Assembly: GCA_965199105.1 (NCBI GenBank)
Contig: CBDAQO010000002.1
Span: 3,844,001-3,908,000, forward strand
DNA: 64,000 nucleotides
Reading direction: 5' to 3'
Source of the DNA: LMUY01 sp965199105
Lineage (GTDB): Bacteria; Pseudomonadota; Alphaproteobacteria; Acetobacterales; Acetobacteraceae
The notes below the pieces were generated by a model. The model saw only the letters and a program-made list of their open reading frames with translations, did not search any database and was not told the origin of the DNA. Below are positions 62,179-64,000 of the stretch, one piece after another. The translations under genes and the position numbers were made by a program. Position 1 is the first letter of the stretch, and each line of letters begins with the position of its first letter.

Positions 62179-63480
62179 GTGGAACTCGAGACTCGTGCTC
62201 TTCGCCGCGTGACCATGCGGCTGCTGCCGTTCCTGGTGCTGTGCTACTTCGTGGCCTACCTCGACCGCGTGAACGTGGGCTTCGCCAAGCTCACCATGAG
62301 CCACGATATCGGCCTGTCCGAGACCGCGTTCGGCTTCGGCGCCGGCGTGTTCTTCCTGGCCTACTTCGTGTTCGAGGTGCCGTCCAACCTCATGCTGGAG
62401 CGGTTCGGCGCGCGCAAATGGATCGCGCGGATCATGTTCACCTGGGGCCTGCTGTCGGGCGGGATGGCGTTCGTCACCGGGCCCACCGGCTTCTACGCGG
62501 TGCGCGTGCTACTGGGCTTTGCCGAGGCTGGCTTCTTCCCCGGCATCATCTTCTTCCTCACCCTCTGGTTCCCGGCCGCGCAACGCGCCCGCATCATCGG
62601 CACGTTCATGGCCGCCATCCCGCTCTCCTCGGTGATCGGCTCGCCGATCTCGGGCGCGTTGCTCGGGCTGGACGGCGTGTTCGGGCTGCATGGCTGGCAG
62701 TGGCTCTACATCCTGGAGGCCGCGCCGGCGCTGATCCTGTCCGTCGTGGTGTTCTATTACCTGACCGACAAGCCCGCCGACGCGCATTGGATGGCCGCCG
62801 ACGAGCGCCAGTGGCTGATCGACCGCTTGGCCAAGGAGCGCCGCACCCGGGAGGCCGAGCGCAGCTTCAGCGTGTTGCAGGCCATGACCAACCCCAAGGT
62901 GCTGGCGGTGGCGCTGGTCTATTTCGGCGCCAATGCCACCAATTACGGCTTGAGCTTTTTTCTGCCCACCATCGTCAAGGGCTTCGGCATCAGCAACCTC
63001 GCCACCGGCTTCGTCACCGCCATCCCCTACGTGGTGGGCGTGGTCGGCATGGTCTGGTGGGGCCGCCGCTCGGATAGCAAGCAGGAGCGCAAGGGCCACG
63101 CCGCCTTTGCGCTGCTGATCGCCGGCGCCGGCATCGCCATCTCCACCTTCCTGCCCGACCCGGTGCTCAAGATGGTCAGCCTGTCGATCGCCGGGTTCGG
63201 CATTTTCGCCTGCCTGCCGGTGATCTGGACGCTGCCGACCGCCTATCTGTCAGGTGCGGCGGCGGCGTGCGGCATCGCGACCGTGAACTGCCTGGGCAAC
63301 CTGGCCGGCTTCTTCGGCCCCGCGGTGATGGGCTACATCCGCGACCAAACCGGCAGCTTCAATGGCGGGCTCTGGGCGCTGGCCGGCGCCGGCTTCGTGG
63401 CCGCCGGCGTGGTGATGCTGCTCAAGCACGACGCCAAGCTCGAGCGCGCCCCCCACGGCGACGCCCTCCCCGCCGAGTGA
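62179..63480 (+). CDS. MFS transporter, anion:cation symporter family
   Basis: Inner-membrane transporter of 433 residues with 12 helices. RLLPFLVLCYFVAYLDRVNV and GFAKLTMSHDIGLSETAFGF are marks of the ACS family, which carries hexuronates, phthalate, tartrate and similar organic acids. The loop between helices 2 and 3 has NLMLERFGARKWIAR. GTG 62179 was chosen because GGGGAG lies ten bases upstream; a TTG at 62161 is possible. It lies 77 bases after the orphan binding-protein gene. Confidence 0.93.
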   Translation: MELETRALRRVTMRLLPFLVLCYFVAYLDRVNVGFAKLTMSHDIGLSETAFGFGAGVFFLAYFVFEVPSNLMLERFGARKWIARIMFTWGLLSGGMAFVTGPTGFYAVRVLLGFAEAGFFPGIIFFLTLWFPAAQRARIIGTFMAAIPLSSVIGSPISGALLGLDGVFGLHGWQWLYILEAAPALILSVVVFYYLTDKPADAHWMAADERQWLIDRLAKERRTREAERSFSVLQAMTNPKVLAVALVYFGANATNYGLSFFLPTIVKGFGISNLATGFVTAIPYVVGVVGMVWWGRRSDSKQERKGHAAFALLIAGAGIAISTFLPDPVLKMVSLSIAGFGIFACLPVIWTLPTAYLSGAAAACGIATVNCLGNLAGFFGPAVMGYIRDQTGSFNGGLWALAGAGFVAAGVVMLLKHDAKLERAPHGDALPAE

Positions 63481-63499
63481 CACCACCCCTCCCCTGCCA

Positions 63500-63540
63500 A
63501 AGTCCTCTCCCTCCGGAAGAGGGTTGGGTGAGGGGCCCGC
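63500..63540. repeat. CTCTCCCTCC-type intergenic repeat
   Basis: Contains AGTCCTCTCCCTCCGGAAGA followed by GGGTTGGGTGAGGGG, nearly the same as the half-element at 42826-42850. It lies between the convergent MFS and TPR genes and could fold into a short hairpin (CTCTCCCTCC...AGAGGG). Confidence 0.75.
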
Positions 63541-63573
63541 GCGCACCATCCGGCAAGCATCCAACCGCCCGCC

Positions 63574-64000
63574 CTACTCCCCACCCGCCGAACAGACCTG
63601 CCATTGCCGCAGCAGCGCCGCGAACGCCGGGTCAGCCGTGGCCGCCCCGGTGGCGGCGCAGGCAGGGGCGGCAGCGACCCGTGCCTCACCCACCCTGTGC
63701 TGCAGCGCCAGCGCATTGGCGAGTTCCGCGCGGTAGTCCGTCAGCAATTGAGGCGCGAACCGCCATTGCTGGAACGCCAGCTTCTGCACCGCGTCGCGGA
63801 AGCGTGCCTCGGCGGCCGGATAGTTCCCCGCGTCTAGGCGCGTGAGCCCGACGAAGAAGGCGGCGCGCGGGTCGCCCGGATACGCAGCAAGCAGTTGGTC
63901 GGCATCGGCAAAGAGCTCGTCCGGCTTGTCGAAGCGCGCCTCCGGGATCAGCGGGCCGATCGCCGCATAGGCCGGGAAGGTCGCGGCAGCGATCACCGCC
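63574..64000 (-). CDS. TPR-like protein, C-terminal part (start beyond window)
   Basis: The last 140 or so residues of a protein whose start lies past the right edge. The fragment has a hydrophobic start (FPAYAAIGPLIP) and then one or two TPR-like helical pairs (ADQLLAAYPGDPRAAFFVGL and DAGNYPAAEARFRDAV). An Ala-rich region follows, and the end carries a lone Cys in QVCSAGGE. The family and function cannot be stated from this part alone. Confidence 0.65.
   Translation of the reverse strand, partial: AVIAAATFPAYAAIGPLIPEARFDKPDELFADADQLLAAYPGDPRAAFFVGLTRLDAGNYPAAEARFRDAVQKLAFQQWRFAPQLLTDYRAELANALALQHRVGEARVAAAPACAATGAATADPAFAALLRQWQVCSAGGE

Overview
The window is a GC-rich chromosomal segment whose gene content fits an alphaproteobacterium, most likely of the Acetobacteraceae or a relative. 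Supporting signs are the order hemC-hemD-mitofilin-like-hemY, a giant surface protein ending in a Hint domain, an ETFB-methyltransferase-like gene beside ubiA, frequent GTG and TTG starts, and CTCTCCCTCC-type intergenic repeats. The family placement is an inference. There is no integrase, transposase, phage gene or CRISPR array, so this looks like an ordinary chromosome arm with accessory patches.

Layout. 1-4.8 kb: coupled Uma2/aldo-keto reductase/pirin genes, a DUF4281 membrane protein, trpS, and two small exported proteins. 4.9-13.4 kb: housekeeping genes in two divergent blocks, tsaD-rlmJ-gpsA-murJ on the minus strand and hemC-hemD-mitofilin-like-hemY on the plus strand, then tRNA-Ser(GCU). 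14-18 kb: an MBOAT/AlgX-like O-acylation pair, a YihY/BrkB membrane protein and a lone response regulator. 18.1-21.6 kb: gshA and a SARP/TPR regulator. 21.7-23.3 kb: ubiA and a methyltransferase. 23.4-26.9 kb: an outer-membrane cytochrome-porin fusion resembling Cyc2, a blue copper protein and a methyl-accepting chemotaxis protein. 27-32.8 kb: a UDP-galactopyranose-mutase-like flavoprotein, a large polytopic membrane protein, a transglutaminase and a Bcr/CflA exporter. 32.8-40 kb: two RNA-modification enzymes, a decayed MhpA-like monooxygenase, a nucleotidyltransferase-like gene, katG, a hypothetical gene and an AEC transporter.

40-55.6 kb is one long plus-strand block. It holds a complete oligopeptide/nickel-type ABC importer, an LLM flavin monooxygenase, a class II aldolase, a zinc-less MDR reductase, a complete branched-chain-amino-acid-type ABC importer and a GMC oxidoreductase. 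It reads as a catabolic island that imports and oxidises one or more unknown organic substrates. 55.6-64 kb: creA, a hicB gene with a frameshifted hicA, tRNA-Glu(UUC), a 1092-residue Hint-domain surface protein, a 57-residue DUF1328 membrane protein, another peptide-type binding protein, an MFS transporter, and the end of a TPR protein that runs off the right edge.

Points worth a second look are the Cyc2-like/cupredoxin/chemoreceptor trio, the Hint protein with its internal duplication, the catabolic island, and several cases of sequence decay or repeat invasion: a mobile-like repeat carrying the start codon of a permease, a repeat-derived TrpS tail, a 32-bp tandem duplication between two ATPase genes, the frameshifted hicA and the deleted monooxygenase. 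All functions come from reading the protein sequences; no database search was possible.
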